Positions 53,233 to 64,000 of a DNA stretch of 64,000 nt are shown in pieces. The DNA comes from Luscinia megarhynchos (Eukaryota; Chordata; Aves; Passeriformes; Turdidae). The stretch covers positions 7,292,820 through 7,356,819 of the forward strand of contig CM067569.1 of the NCBI GenBank assembly GCA_034336665.1. Reading direction: 5' to 3'. Within the stretch, counting starts at the first letter, position 1. Each line of letters begins with the position of its first letter. A model generated the notes under the pieces. It ran no database searches and was not told the origin of the DNA. It was given only the letters and a program-made list of their open reading frames with translations. The translations under genes were made by a program, and so were the position numbers.

Positions 53233-56200
53233 TAAGCTTGCTTACACTCTTGGGCATTGCTAACTGAAAATGAGTGCTATGGAAATACAGCCCAGCTCAA
53301 CTCACTTTTCTGTTCCAGTCATATTTCCTATGGCACAGCAGAACTTCTAATTATGTCATATATTTATTATTCCTTTCATTAAGGTGGTACTCAGTTACCA
53401 CCAAGAAAAATCATGACTCATATTAAATTCTATAGTCCCAATCCTTATTGCATGAAAATATTTATTTTGCTTCAGAAAATGTTCTCTCCTTCTTTTTACA
53501 TTGCAAAATTTAGCAGCGGTGATGATGATTTTAGCATCTTATCTTCAAAAGAAATATCATTTTCACAGCAGACTGACCACCTTTTTGAAATAGTTTCCTT
53601 GAAAATTCACAAATTTGTGAACTTTTCATGGGAGTTTCCCTCAGAGCCTTGCATTCCATTAAGATTTCTACTCTGTCCATACATTTTCCATATCTAACCA
53701 AATGATTTCTCTTCTCCTAAGTTTATACATGAAGTTTAAATCACTGAAAGACTAAAGCAGAGGAATGTTTGTCCTGTACATCAGTCAACAGAACAGTATA
53801 ACACATTTACTTTTGGTCTCTATGTAAACTCAGATTTATTTCAGCAGTAACTAAAGGATAAAGGGGCAGATAACACATTTTACCATTATTTTCTGATTCC
53901 TCTTCCCTTTTCCCACCCCTTCCCAATACCTTTCCCAGTCCTATGGAAATAAATGCTCTGTATCATGCCACTGGCTGACAATAAGCAGAAGGAGCAGGAA
54001 CTTATTTACTTCAGCAAGGGTTGAGATTTGAGATCAGTCACCAAGCAGATGTTATTTCTGAAGCTGAAGCATTTGTGATGATTGTTACTATAGAAACCAA
54101 GCTTTGTAAAATATTCCAAACAAACACTTCTTTATTAGCCTGGGCTGGAACTACAGTGCTCTGCATTAAGGCTGCATCCCATGGTAAGTTTTGAACTGGG
54201 CACACTTTCTTTCTGGTTATTTGCTTTCAACGGTAACCACAAGACAGGGTTTCTGTAGGTCTTAGAAGAGACTGTACCACAGTACCAGCCATCCATAAAA
54301 TGACACACACTGAACCCATTCAGCACTAAACTCCTGGCTCTTTCATTTCCCCCCCACTGTGGGCAGCCACTCAAATCAGTGTTTCCCTGTTCAGCAACAG
54401 CGACAAACAGGAACCCACAGCTAATTCCTGTGGTTAGATCAGCAGCACAAAAGCAGCAGTGGTTACTAAATGCCAGCCCCAGCCTCTTTAGCAATGAAAC
54501 CATTCTCCATTCTCAGCAGACTTTGTGAAGCCGTGTGTCACACAGAAGGCAACTCTCCCACCTGCCATGTCATCACCACGGGTTTGAGACTTGCTGCTCT
54601 CTGTGTCCATCAAAGTTTGGATCCCAGTTCCAGTGGGGACAGCACTGCAGGATCCCTGGCTCTGGTGCACACCCAGGGAGAGGGCAGGAGAGGGCACAGA
54701 TGTCCCTGCCAGTGGGAAGGGGCAGGTGAGATCCCATACCTGTGCTTGGTGCTTGAACCACCTCTCCCCCTGCTACAATTCAGCTTCCACAGATGGGAAC
54801 AGGACAAACTGCAAGCAGAGGTTTAGAAGTGGCAGCTGGCTTCTTGTAACACAGGGAAAGGAAAACTGTGCTTAAGGTTATGCAAGGAAATTAGAAGGAG
54901 TTTTGTTACAGAATGAATGTACCATGTGGACACAGTGAATATTCTTTGTCTGAGGCCTGTCTCCTTTTACAGAGAAGTCCTTTTACTAATATTTCAAAAT
55001 ATAGGTATGTTCAAAACAGGTATGGCCACAACTTCTGATTATTACAATTAAAATTATAAAGCCATTTTCATCCTCAACTAACTGCCATGTGCTTATAGTA
55101 TCCTTTAACTTTCTATGCTGTTTTTCTGTTTAAAAAGGACAATTTTACCCAAATCTTTCAAAAACTTCTCAGTTATCTTTGAGATGTGTGACAATTACAT
55201 TTTCCCCCTAATGCCAGTTCCATCCAGGGCTTACAATTTAATTTAAAACTTGGCGTTGACTCAGGTAACATTAAGGATTTCTGCTTTTCATTATTGTAAA
55301 ACAAATCTGTTTTAAAATACAGCGATGCAATCAGAGTACAATTAGATTTCCATAAGAATATACAGAAATATGGGACTGCATGTGCCACTGGCATCTATTG
55401 TAATACATTAGAGCAGGAAAGCATTGAGCAAGAGAGCACAACTAAAGAGCCAGCTAAGGAGTTTTAGTTGTGGTGATTTGTTCTCTTGCAATGGTGTCCT
55501 GAAGATAATAATAAAATTAAAAACATATATAAAAGATTTTAAGCGTGAGAACTGTGTGACATAAGATATTCTGGAAAAAGGTCACAGACAAAGCAGGCAT
55601 GTTTTATGAAGATAGAGCTACAATTTGGAAGTGACTGTGTGGGACAGAATACAGAGAATGCAATAAAGTCATGGCACTTGTCCTGGTGGACCAATGCCCA
55701 GAGAGGGAGGTGCTGCAGCTAAATACTGTGGTTACAGGAAGGCTAAGGGTCCAGAGAACATAAAGCTCTCTTTCACTGGCAGCTATCTATGGATGCCCAG
55801 ACTATCTTCAAAGATTTTGTGTCTGTGAAGTAGGTTGTGCTTTCTCCATGGATGGCTGGGCCTAACGTGGCCAAAGCCAAATGCTCTGGAGAGGGGCACT
55901 CAAGGGATCACAAAGCCTGCAAGGATTCCAGCTGCCTCTCCTTCCCAGCCTCCTTGAGTCAGCTCCATATAAGGCCACATTGACTTAAGGTGACTTTTCC
56001 CAAACACATGGAATTGCACATATATGCAGACAGGCTACCTACACAAAAAACTTGTCATCATTTCTTACTATGCTATTAGAAATCTCTGGAATATGATGTT
56101 GGAGGAAAGATTTAATAAAAGCTACGTCAAAGACCTTGAATTAAAAATCTTCTTGAAAACCTTCTCAGTCCCAGACAGAGCAATTTCTCATAATTTCCCA

Positions 56201-59200
56201 AATGTCTATTGAAATGAGTTGCACTAAAAGGTTCTAGAGCCATCAATATATTTAAAAATTTAATAGATGTCTTTTAGCTCTCTTTGACCATAAATTGCCA
56301 GAATGGTTTCTGTTCTCTCCAGTTTCCTTGTCCCTGATTTTCTGCTGTGACATTTCTGGATGACTTCCAGTTCTGATTGTTGTAAAGTCCTTGTTTTTGC
56401 AGAATCACCTAGTGTAGAAATTTGCAATTCCAAACACTATCTTTTTTGGTCTGTTTATCAGCTAACACTCTTTGCTCAAGCAATCTTTGCCCTTCACATT
56501 CCAATTGGTTTTGTCCTTATTCAAACTTTTATGAATTTACCATAAGTAATGTAATTTAAAACACAGATTAATATTTTTCTTCATTTAAGAAAAAAAGTTA
56601 TCTTTGGGCAATCTTCAGTGATGAGAAGTATCAGAACATATACATAATGACGGGCTTAATTTGGATCATTAACATTTCACCCATTCAATTTTTTAAAAAA
56701 CTGAGGTTTATCTTTATATTTTCTTTTTATATTTAAAACATTTTTTATGTTCACATGAAAAGCCTCTTTGTATATTTATAATTTTCCTCCAGCTTGCCTA
56801 GTTTTGTTCATTAGAGTTTCCTAATTTTCTGTGAACTGCTGAGCAAGCTGAAGATTTTAATTGGATATATCACTTTATTTTTTTCTTGTAAGAACCTTCT
56901 TATTAAAGGCTACTCATGTAGATGATATAGATATTAATCAACTTGCATCTGTCCTTGTAAAAGATTCAGCTAGGTCCCTAATTAACCATCTGTAAACAAA
57001 CCCTTGTAGGATCACAGGGCTCAGGCATTTCTTGTGGGGTGGCAAAGGCTGGTAAGAGCCTCCTGCTACCTCTGAGCCCTGCTGTAAATATTTGACTTCT
57101 CTCAGTATACAGAAAGTAATTGGAAAAAGACAAGTGACTCACAGTCTAGATTGCAGATCACTGGATTCTCTCTAATTAAGTCATTGTTATTATGAGAAAG
57201 CTTTAAAAACTGCAGGTGTCTGTTGCTCCCAGGAGGTGTCAGGTGCTTTAGCAGTGCTAAGAGTTGTGTATTCCAGAGCTGTAAGAAGCCAGGATAGAGA
57301 GGACCCTACATTTCCTATGATGAAAGTCATCAGAGCCAGTCTTTAAAACTAAAATTAATTCCAAAGATAAAAAATACAGGGTTTTCTCCCCTCTGCTAGA
57401 AAGGAAGGCACATTATTCTGCACATTTCCCAAGACCCTGGTCTTCCAGAATACCAACGGTGTTCACTAGAAATTTCTTTCATATTTTTGATTTTTTAATC
57501 AATATTAGTCAGTCTCCTTTAAGACTTTTTTCAAAGCTCACATCTCCCTGCCTTTATACTGCAGCACTTTGTACACTCTGCAGTGGCCACAGGAGTTTCT
57601 CTCCAGCTTCAGCAAGGGTAACTAAGCTCCCTAATAAATCCAGTCTCTCACAGCCTCCTAGGGAGCACATGGATACCTCATGTGCCAGTGGAATAAGGGT
57701 ATCCTTTTTTCTTATATTTGGCATAATATTCTTCAAGCACTCTTTATTTGTATCTATCCCATTCCCAGCATGCTGCTATGGACCACATCTGCTGGCAAAG
57801 ACTTGATGCACACCCTGTAGCTCTTTCCTTATGGGCTGCTCACAGCTGTGACAGAGACAGACACTGTTATTGTCCATGCTTAGGAGCAATTTCTAGCACA
57901 AAAGGAAACCATCTTCTCTGTTCTTACAAGCAGATAACTCACTGACGTGTGTCAGGAGGCATTATTCATTTTTACCTCACAGAAGCCCATCAAGGGTGCC
58001 ACTCAATCACATGGAAGGGATTACAGCTACTCTGAGGCACTTCCAGCCCTGCCATCATACCTATTTCTCATCCTTCCCTCTTCTGCTCACTACCTTACTA
58101 TAAATTACAGGTATTACCTACCTTGCTGTTAATCCCCACCTAAAAAGTTTTTGTGTGATGACCACTGTGGACCATCTGCACAAAGCACATGGAAGTGAGA
58201 GTTTTCCACAGCATGTCCTGTGAGCAGGAAGCATGACAGGACCCACATAACTTGGCACACACGACTTCAGAGGCAGACACTCATTTTGATTTAGCACTAA
58301 TATTTCAGTGGTACTGTTTTATGCTTTCCACCAACATTTCAGCAAGAGATCATTGTGACTCTCATGTTCAAAGAACTTTATTTTGTTTTTAATTCTCCAA
58401 TTGATAGAACTGCTTTTTGAACAGCACTTGTATGTAATTAGGTCCCTATTATATAGTTTTTAAGAGCTGAGAAGGATCATTAGGAGTTGAAAAGAAAATA
58501 AAGACATAAAATGAATTTGCTAATCACCAAAGGTTGAAAACAAAAATTTATGAAGGGAGAAAGCAGAGCCACAAATCAGAGATCTAACCTTTTTCTGCAG
58601 TTCTATGCTTCTCTGACTCAGTGATCTCCCTCAAGATCCAGATTTGTTACAGCACAACCATTTCATATTGATTGCACAGATTGTGTAACACGAGACATCT
58701 TGTCTTTGCAATTTTCCAGATTCTTCTGAAAGTAAACTCATCAAATCATCTAAAAACATGTTACCAGAGCTCTTCAATATTGCATCTATCACATCTTTCC
58801 TTCCCATTACCATGTACATGCAGATGATCAAATTAATGCTCTGCTGTATCCCACACAGACCATCATCACAGCTGTTGTGTCAGATATAATCCATTGCACC
58901 TCTGCTCACCTGTTCCACACTTGTAGGACAAAAAGTCCTCTTGTTTGGAGGACTGATTTTAAAAACCCCTAAATATGTTTTGTAACAGTTTTTCCCAGCT
59001 CTAAATGTCAAGACACTTCTCAGTTTTAAATATCTGGAATTTATCTAAAAGCTCATGGTATATACACTTGATATTTCACTCAGCACCAGTGAGCATTTTG
59101 GGCCTCCTACCTAATGGTCCTAGGAGCTGGGAGTTAAAAGGTTGGATAACCAAAATTGGGAGATTCACAGCATTCCACTAAGACACACAACACCTGCTTT

Positions 59201-59635
59201 GTGTCTTTATATTTAGGGTGAAACAAATGAAGAAATTAGATTTATAATCTAAGAATATAAGAAGTAAACCCATACCACAGCCTCTAATTTCCATTTTTTT
59301 TTCTGCTGTGAAACATAGCATATGCATAATGTATAGCAATGTGATCTACAGAGCTTTTATTGATGATTGTTTGGTGTGATCTATAACTCATATATTGCTC
59401 ATTTGTGAGTAATCCAAGTCCTCCCAAACTGTTGCTCACACACATAGAAAAGATGAAAAAATTTAAGGAATATGACTTTAGGAAGGCCACATTATTCCTG
59501 AATGTCACAGCTTATGCAAGCCCTGCTGAAGAAAGCATAGAACTAACTGATATCACAAAATTACCCACTCCAAATGCATTATACATTCGAGAAAAAAAAA
59601 GTAATTTAGAAATGTAAAAATTTTCCCCTCAGAAG
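53233..59635. other. Intron upstream of the ATRNL1 exon, middle part
   Basis: Unique sequence. The patch at 54.13-54.83 kb is GC-richer and open in several frames on both strands (up to 122 codons), which is what high GC content alone produces. It shows no protein similarity, no strong splice pair and no CR1 blocks. A similar weaker patch lies at 57.5-58.1 kb. Confidence 0.55.
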
Positions 59636-59690
59636 AGTTTTGGGGGTTTTTTTTGCTTTTGTTTTATTTTTGTTTGGTTTTTTTTTTTTA
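59636..59690. repeat. Second, shorter G/T-rich tract
   Basis: A T-rich run with scattered G (gagttttgggggtttttttt, then gcttttgttttatttttgtt, tggtttttttttttt) resembles the larger tract at 53 kb in wording. On the minus strand it reads as an A-rich stretch with C, which could be a decayed retroposon tail. It lies close to the CR1 remnant at 59741 but does not directly touch it. Confidence 0.8.
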
Positions 59691-59740
59691 AATCTTTGAA
59701 CATAAAGACACTTCCTTAATTCAACTGCATAATCACAACC

Positions 59741-59811
59741 TGGGCCAGGTTGGAAGGGTCCAGCGAGGTCCTGCTCAAGCAGGGTCATCCCAGAGCACAT
59801 GCACAGGACTA
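59741..59811 (-). mobile_element. Short CR1 LINE remnant
   Basis: The plus strand reads ccaggttggaagggtccagc, then gaggtcctgctcaagcaggg, tcatcccagagcacatgcac and agga. This corresponds to the CR1 3' region 'GGTTGGAAGGGACCTCTGGAGGTC...CTGCTCAAGCAGGGTCA', with a deletion of the stretch around the 'ctagtccaac' block. It lies on the minus strand and is only about 70 bp long. A G/T-rich tract ends about 50 bp before it. Confidence 0.75.
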
Positions 59812-62077
59812 TGCTGAAAAATAGAAAACTGTAAAATTCTCAGATTTTATAATTTCATTTATAATTTGCATCAAAAAATTTTCCTGTCTGGGTTGCATTT
59901 GACAAATATGAAAGATTTTACACAGTGTGTATTTCTAGTTCCTTGGGTTTTGGTACCAAAGTTCTATAATTTCCAGTGCACACAGGCATCCAATGCCTTC
60001 CCCACCAACATCTCTGCAGTACATGATGATTTGGGAAAGATTTTTACATGCTTAAATTTCTTTTAATTTTGAAGAATTAGGGCTAAAAGTTTATATGATT
60101 TTTTTTGTCTATATTTGGTCACTACGATTTCTCTAAAAATTCCAAAAATCCAAAGATTTTAAGAAGCTACAGCCCAAAAATCTGTGAGTAAGGGATGCTC
60201 TTTCACTAGTTCATAATAAAAGCAGAACACAGAAATATGATGTAAAGAAAACAGATGTAATTACCTATCACAAGAAAAGCAGATGTAAAATAAAAAAAAT
60301 GAAGTTAGCTCTTTAGAACTAAGGAAAATTAAATTTAAACCAACACTATTACACTGTGCTCTTGAAGACCAAGATGATGGAATGTCACTTTTCTTTCAAT
60401 GTCTATGCTCAGCTTGAAATAAAGATAGCACTTTAATATCATTTAAAAGTACATGTTAGCTATTATAACATCATTTGTTTCAGTCACTCATTACTAATAC
60501 CTAAACACAAAGTAAAAGTTCAACAGCTCCGTTGACAGCATGATAAATTACAAGAAACCAAATGAGTAAAACATACTACACTTGCCATCACACAACCAGG
60601 GAGATTGTAAAAATAACAGAAATCTTTAATTAACTCAGGAAATTAAAAGGTGAGTTTAATAAAGAAGCTTAATAACAAGACACGCTCAGATGAACTCATG
60701 AGCACATGTTAATCAAGAACAAGGAATAATTTCAGGTACATGACTAGATACTTATACACAGCTTAAATTAAACAAAAGATAAATGTGTTAAATCCACATA
60801 CTGATGAAGGGATGATGTTATAAACACAGGCACTGACCATAAGTGTCTGATAACAAAAAATGGGGAGCAGGGATGGTTCCTCAAAAAGCACAAGTTAAAT
60901 GAGAAACTACACTGAGACACACTGTGGTTTATACCATGGAAGATTCTTATTGCCCTGTGGTTACATGTAGATAATAAAAACTTATATTGTAGGTGGGGTT
61001 TTTCAGAACAGAACTGCACTAGCATTCAATTAACTACTGCACCAAATGTCTAATTAAGTCTAATTTCTGATAGCTGTCTAATTCCTTTGGTTTCAAACAT
61101 ATTTACTGAATGTGCACTATAAATACAGACAACAAATAATACTTGTGGAGAATTCACCGTACACATTCACTAGGAACAGAAGTATGGTTCTTTTCTATTC
61201 AAATATTCTGAAAATTACCAATGTTAGGAAGAAATGTTTGTCCTGAAATATTTAATTTGAAAAAGACCAGAAAATTTTACAGTGTTTGAGGTGTTTAAAT
61301 ACATAACGTTGCTGCTTCAGTGATATTCTTAATGGATAACAATTGAAACAAAATATTTCAATTAAGAGTTGCCTACAATCAATTGAATGACTTAACTAAA
61401 AAATCTCCCTATAAATAAGTTATAGCCTCCTGAAATTAGAGCATTTAAAACACAGAATAAAAACAACAGTATCCTGAACTTAATGGGTAAAACTATGACT
61501 AAGTTACTCATTAAATAGCACCACGGATTAGTATTGTCCTTCTTCAGCCATGTGGAAAATGTTTGGAAAGGTTCAGTCCCTCCAGATCTAACACAACTTT
61601 CAGGAAATAGCCACAGGCTTCAGCAGCTTTACACTTTCCTGGTAGATTCTCAGTTCCAAACAAAGGTAACTCTTGTCTAGCCCAAGCCTTACAAAATTGT
61701 TATCAGCTGGAGCACTCCAGATGCTGCTTTCAGTGACAAAATACAAATGTAATGAAAACAAAAGGGTTTACATTGAGAAAAAATGAATTATATTTGAAAC
61801 ATGTCTCAACATTTATGTACATGTGGCTTTGATAGTGATAAACTACCAAATGGATTTTAATATGGAAGTACTCTTTTAATGAACATTTACAAATGATCTC
61901 TTGGCTCTTCTAATCTCAGTCCTTATTCATCTTGGAAATTCTGCTTTTGTTCTTCCTACAAAACGTGTTCCATGAGCTACTGAATTGAACTTACTCAATT
62001 TATAACCCATGTTTTTTAACTCGTTCAAATGAATTTGGCAATGCATGGTGGTGCCACATTTATTCTCAGCAGCCATG

Positions 62078-62100
62078 CCTCCCCCTCCCCCACAACCCCC
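62078..62100 (-). other. C-rich tract, weaker G-quadruplex candidate on the minus strand
   Basis: Three C5 runs plus a CC are separated by T, T and ACAA (62078-62100). The minus strand reads G5-TTGTG-G5-A-G5-A-GG. Only three full G3+ runs are present, so a quadruplex would need a two-tetrad form or a bulge. Confidence 0.4.
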
Positions 62101-63332
62101 AGTTTATTCATTTCCTAGAGGAAATTGCAAGTTAATAGAAAAAGCAGCACTGGAACTGCCTCACATCCTATAGTTATTAATTAAGTAAAGTCTGGTTCAG
62201 TAACTCTGGATACTGAAAATACAGAGTTAAACAAACCCTTGTGCTTTTTGAAATGAAGTTTCAACTTTGTCATTCTACAAAATTTATGCATTAAGATATA
62301 TCTTTCCTTGAAGAAATTTTTCATAAAATCTCAGAACAAAAAAAAACTCTAACAAAAACAAAAAAACCAAACAGCTCTTGACCATTTCTTTGGAAGGAGT
62401 GCACTCCTTCAAAACATACCCAAGTTATGTTACTGTTGTCTAAGGGCCACTAGCTGGGTAATTCTCCTTTACTCCTATATGCAGATTATTTCCCTGCAAT
62501 TAATAAAACAAGAAGGTGCACTACAGATTTTGTTGACAACGTACAGTAATTAGTAAAGCTTAAAATTCACTAGTCTGAGAAACTTTTAAGTGTTCCTGAT
62601 ATCTGAAGATCTTACAGGATAATTATAATTGCAGCTGGTATTGAATGTTAAGTCAGTAGGCAGCATGCTGGGAAAAATGCACATAAACCTAGGTTATAAC
62701 AAGCCTATTCCTTTAAAGTTAAACTTTTCTTAAAAATGAACAGGCTATTATTAAAGTAATTTTTTTGGAAATGAGGACAATAATGGGTTCAACAGCTATG
62801 TCAAATATTTTAAAAATTCTGAATGGAATTAAATATATAAAAAGCTCATGGCAAGTTAAAAGGTTTGGAACTGGTGGTATAAATGCAAGAGGAAGTAAGA
62901 ATGATGAAAGATGAATTTCATCTGTGAATATGTAAATTACAGAGAATACTTGCAAACATCAGTTTGTATCCTATGAAGGAATTGAGTTCCCTCAGGCAAA
63001 TTAATGGATGGGAGCCTCTAACTGAAAAGGAATGCCAAGGAAAGATAAAATGCCATAAAAGATAGGATTTTATGATAGATTAAATTAAATTGTTTATTAT
63101 AGATGGACTAGCATTCACCTTTGATTAAACAGTAAATATTTAGGTTGTTTTGCTCTCATATCTGCTTTTATACTCCAAATAAGACACTTGTGCCACGGGA
63201 GGAGTTTGTCATGTTTGTTCAAAGTCACACAAGTGATGTTTGCTGTGCTCTGCCTTCAGAGTCTGAGCCATGTCCTCAGTGCCACATCTTACAGCTTGGG
63301 AGGGAAATGCTGAGGTGCTGCAGAGAAAGCAT

Positions 63333-63380
63333 TCCTCATTTCCTCAGAGGAGTATTCTGCTCCTCATTTCCTCAGAGGAG
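63333..63380. repeat. Direct repeat of a 20-bp unit, period 28
   Basis: The 20-mer tcctcatttcctcagaggag occurs identically at 63333-63352 and 63361-63380, separated by tattctgc. It looks like a small recent tandem duplication. Each unit also contains the near-palindrome cctcagagg. Confidence 0.95.
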
Positions 63381-64000
63381 CACAATCACTGGCAAGGGAC
63401 TGTGAGGCAGGTTTGAGGCAAACCCCCTGCACTGCCACCAGAGCAGCACTGGCTTGGGAGCACCTCCCCTGCTGAGAAAGAGCTGCCAGCTTCTGCTGCT
63501 CTTCTTCAGCTACAGGGGCTTGGGGGTTCTTGCCCCAAGGAAGCAGGAGCCTGTCCCCAACCCCACCTCTGGCTATTGGCACCTCCATCTGCCAATTCCT
63601 GCAACAACAAAGGGTCTGTGCTGAACTCTGTGGAAACACAGCCCAGCTGCTGCCACCCTTCCAGGCACCCACTGAACAAATTGCACCAGAGCAGAGGTCA
63701 TAGCAGCAAGGGAAAAGAAGGGGGAATTGAAAATCACTCATAAAGATCACAATAAAGAACAAAGGTTAGGGCTAGCCAGCATCCAAGTTTTGCTAACTAC
63801 TGCCTTAAATCGAAAAAAACCACAAAACCCACAACTGCCAACAACCTCTAAAACACTGAATAGAAACCCAAAGCAACCAACAGAATTATGTTATGAACAA
63901 GTTTTCTTGGAGAGGTTTAAAATCTATCCCATCAACTTGCCTACACATAATATGAGTGGCTATGAAAAGGGCTGAGTGCTGAAGGACTGCTTTCCAGATT

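Larger units (their letters stand above)
59812..64000. other. Intron upstream of the ATRNL1 exon, far part, to the window edge
   Basis: AT-rich unique sequence with the C-rich tract at 62078. A GC-richer patch at 63.2-63.7 kb contains the 28-bp-period duplication and a 132-codon minus-strand frame. The frame shows no domain and crosses the duplicated repeat, so it was not called a gene. Confidence 0.55.

Noticed and set aside
54135..54826. Cluster of overlapping open frames on both strands
   Set aside because: Frames open on both strands at once reflect local GC content. No splice pair or similarity supports any one of them.
63364..63762. 132-codon minus-strand open frame
   Set aside because: It lies in a GC-rich patch and overlaps the 28-bp duplication. 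The Cys/Ala/Ser-rich composition has no domain pattern.
1..64000. CRISPR array, bacterial operon, tRNA, rRNA or snRNA genes, mitochondrial insert, viral copy
   Set aside because: No regularly spaced repeats, no ribosome-binding-site-linked gene strings, no recognisable RNA-gene boxes and no viral protein similarity were seen on either strand.

Overview
The window looks like vertebrate, most likely avian, nuclear DNA. It is AT-rich, has no long open reading frames or operon-like packing, and carries 3' ends of CR1 (chicken-repeat-1) LINEs, the dominant retrotransposon family of birds and other sauropsids. Only one coding segment can be supported. It is a 115-bp exon on the minus strand (43813-43927) with consensus splice signals. 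Its 38 complete codons match the cytoplasmic tail of attractin-like protein 1 (ATRNL1), a single-pass membrane protein. ATRNL1 is known for very large introns, so a window that is almost entirely intron fits.

Layout: the gene is transcribed right to left. Positions 43928-64000 are the 3' part of the intron preceding the exon; no earlier ATRNL1 exon was recognised there. Positions 1-43812 are the following intron, and possibly the gene's 3' end. The expected short last coding exon could not be found and may lie beyond the left edge. Embedded in the introns are four CR1 fragments (2543-2795 minus, 20300-20545 minus, 29541-29923 plus, 59741-59811 minus), a compound AT-rich microsatellite (32482-32635), a striking 202-bp G/T-only-like tract (53031-53232) with a smaller relative (59636-59690), several homopolymer runs, C-rich tracts that could form G-quadruplexes on the minus strand, and a few clear inverted repeats. 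The best hairpin is at 24503-24555.

Nothing in the window indicates a new multi-gene system. The most gene-relevant oddity is that the reading frame of the ATRNL1 exon stays open through its own splice donor for 27 more codons, with an AATAAA hexamer about 100 nt after that stop. This allows, without proving, an alternative shortened C-terminus by intron retention. The other translated frames of 60-140 codons appear to be chance open frames in non-coding DNA.
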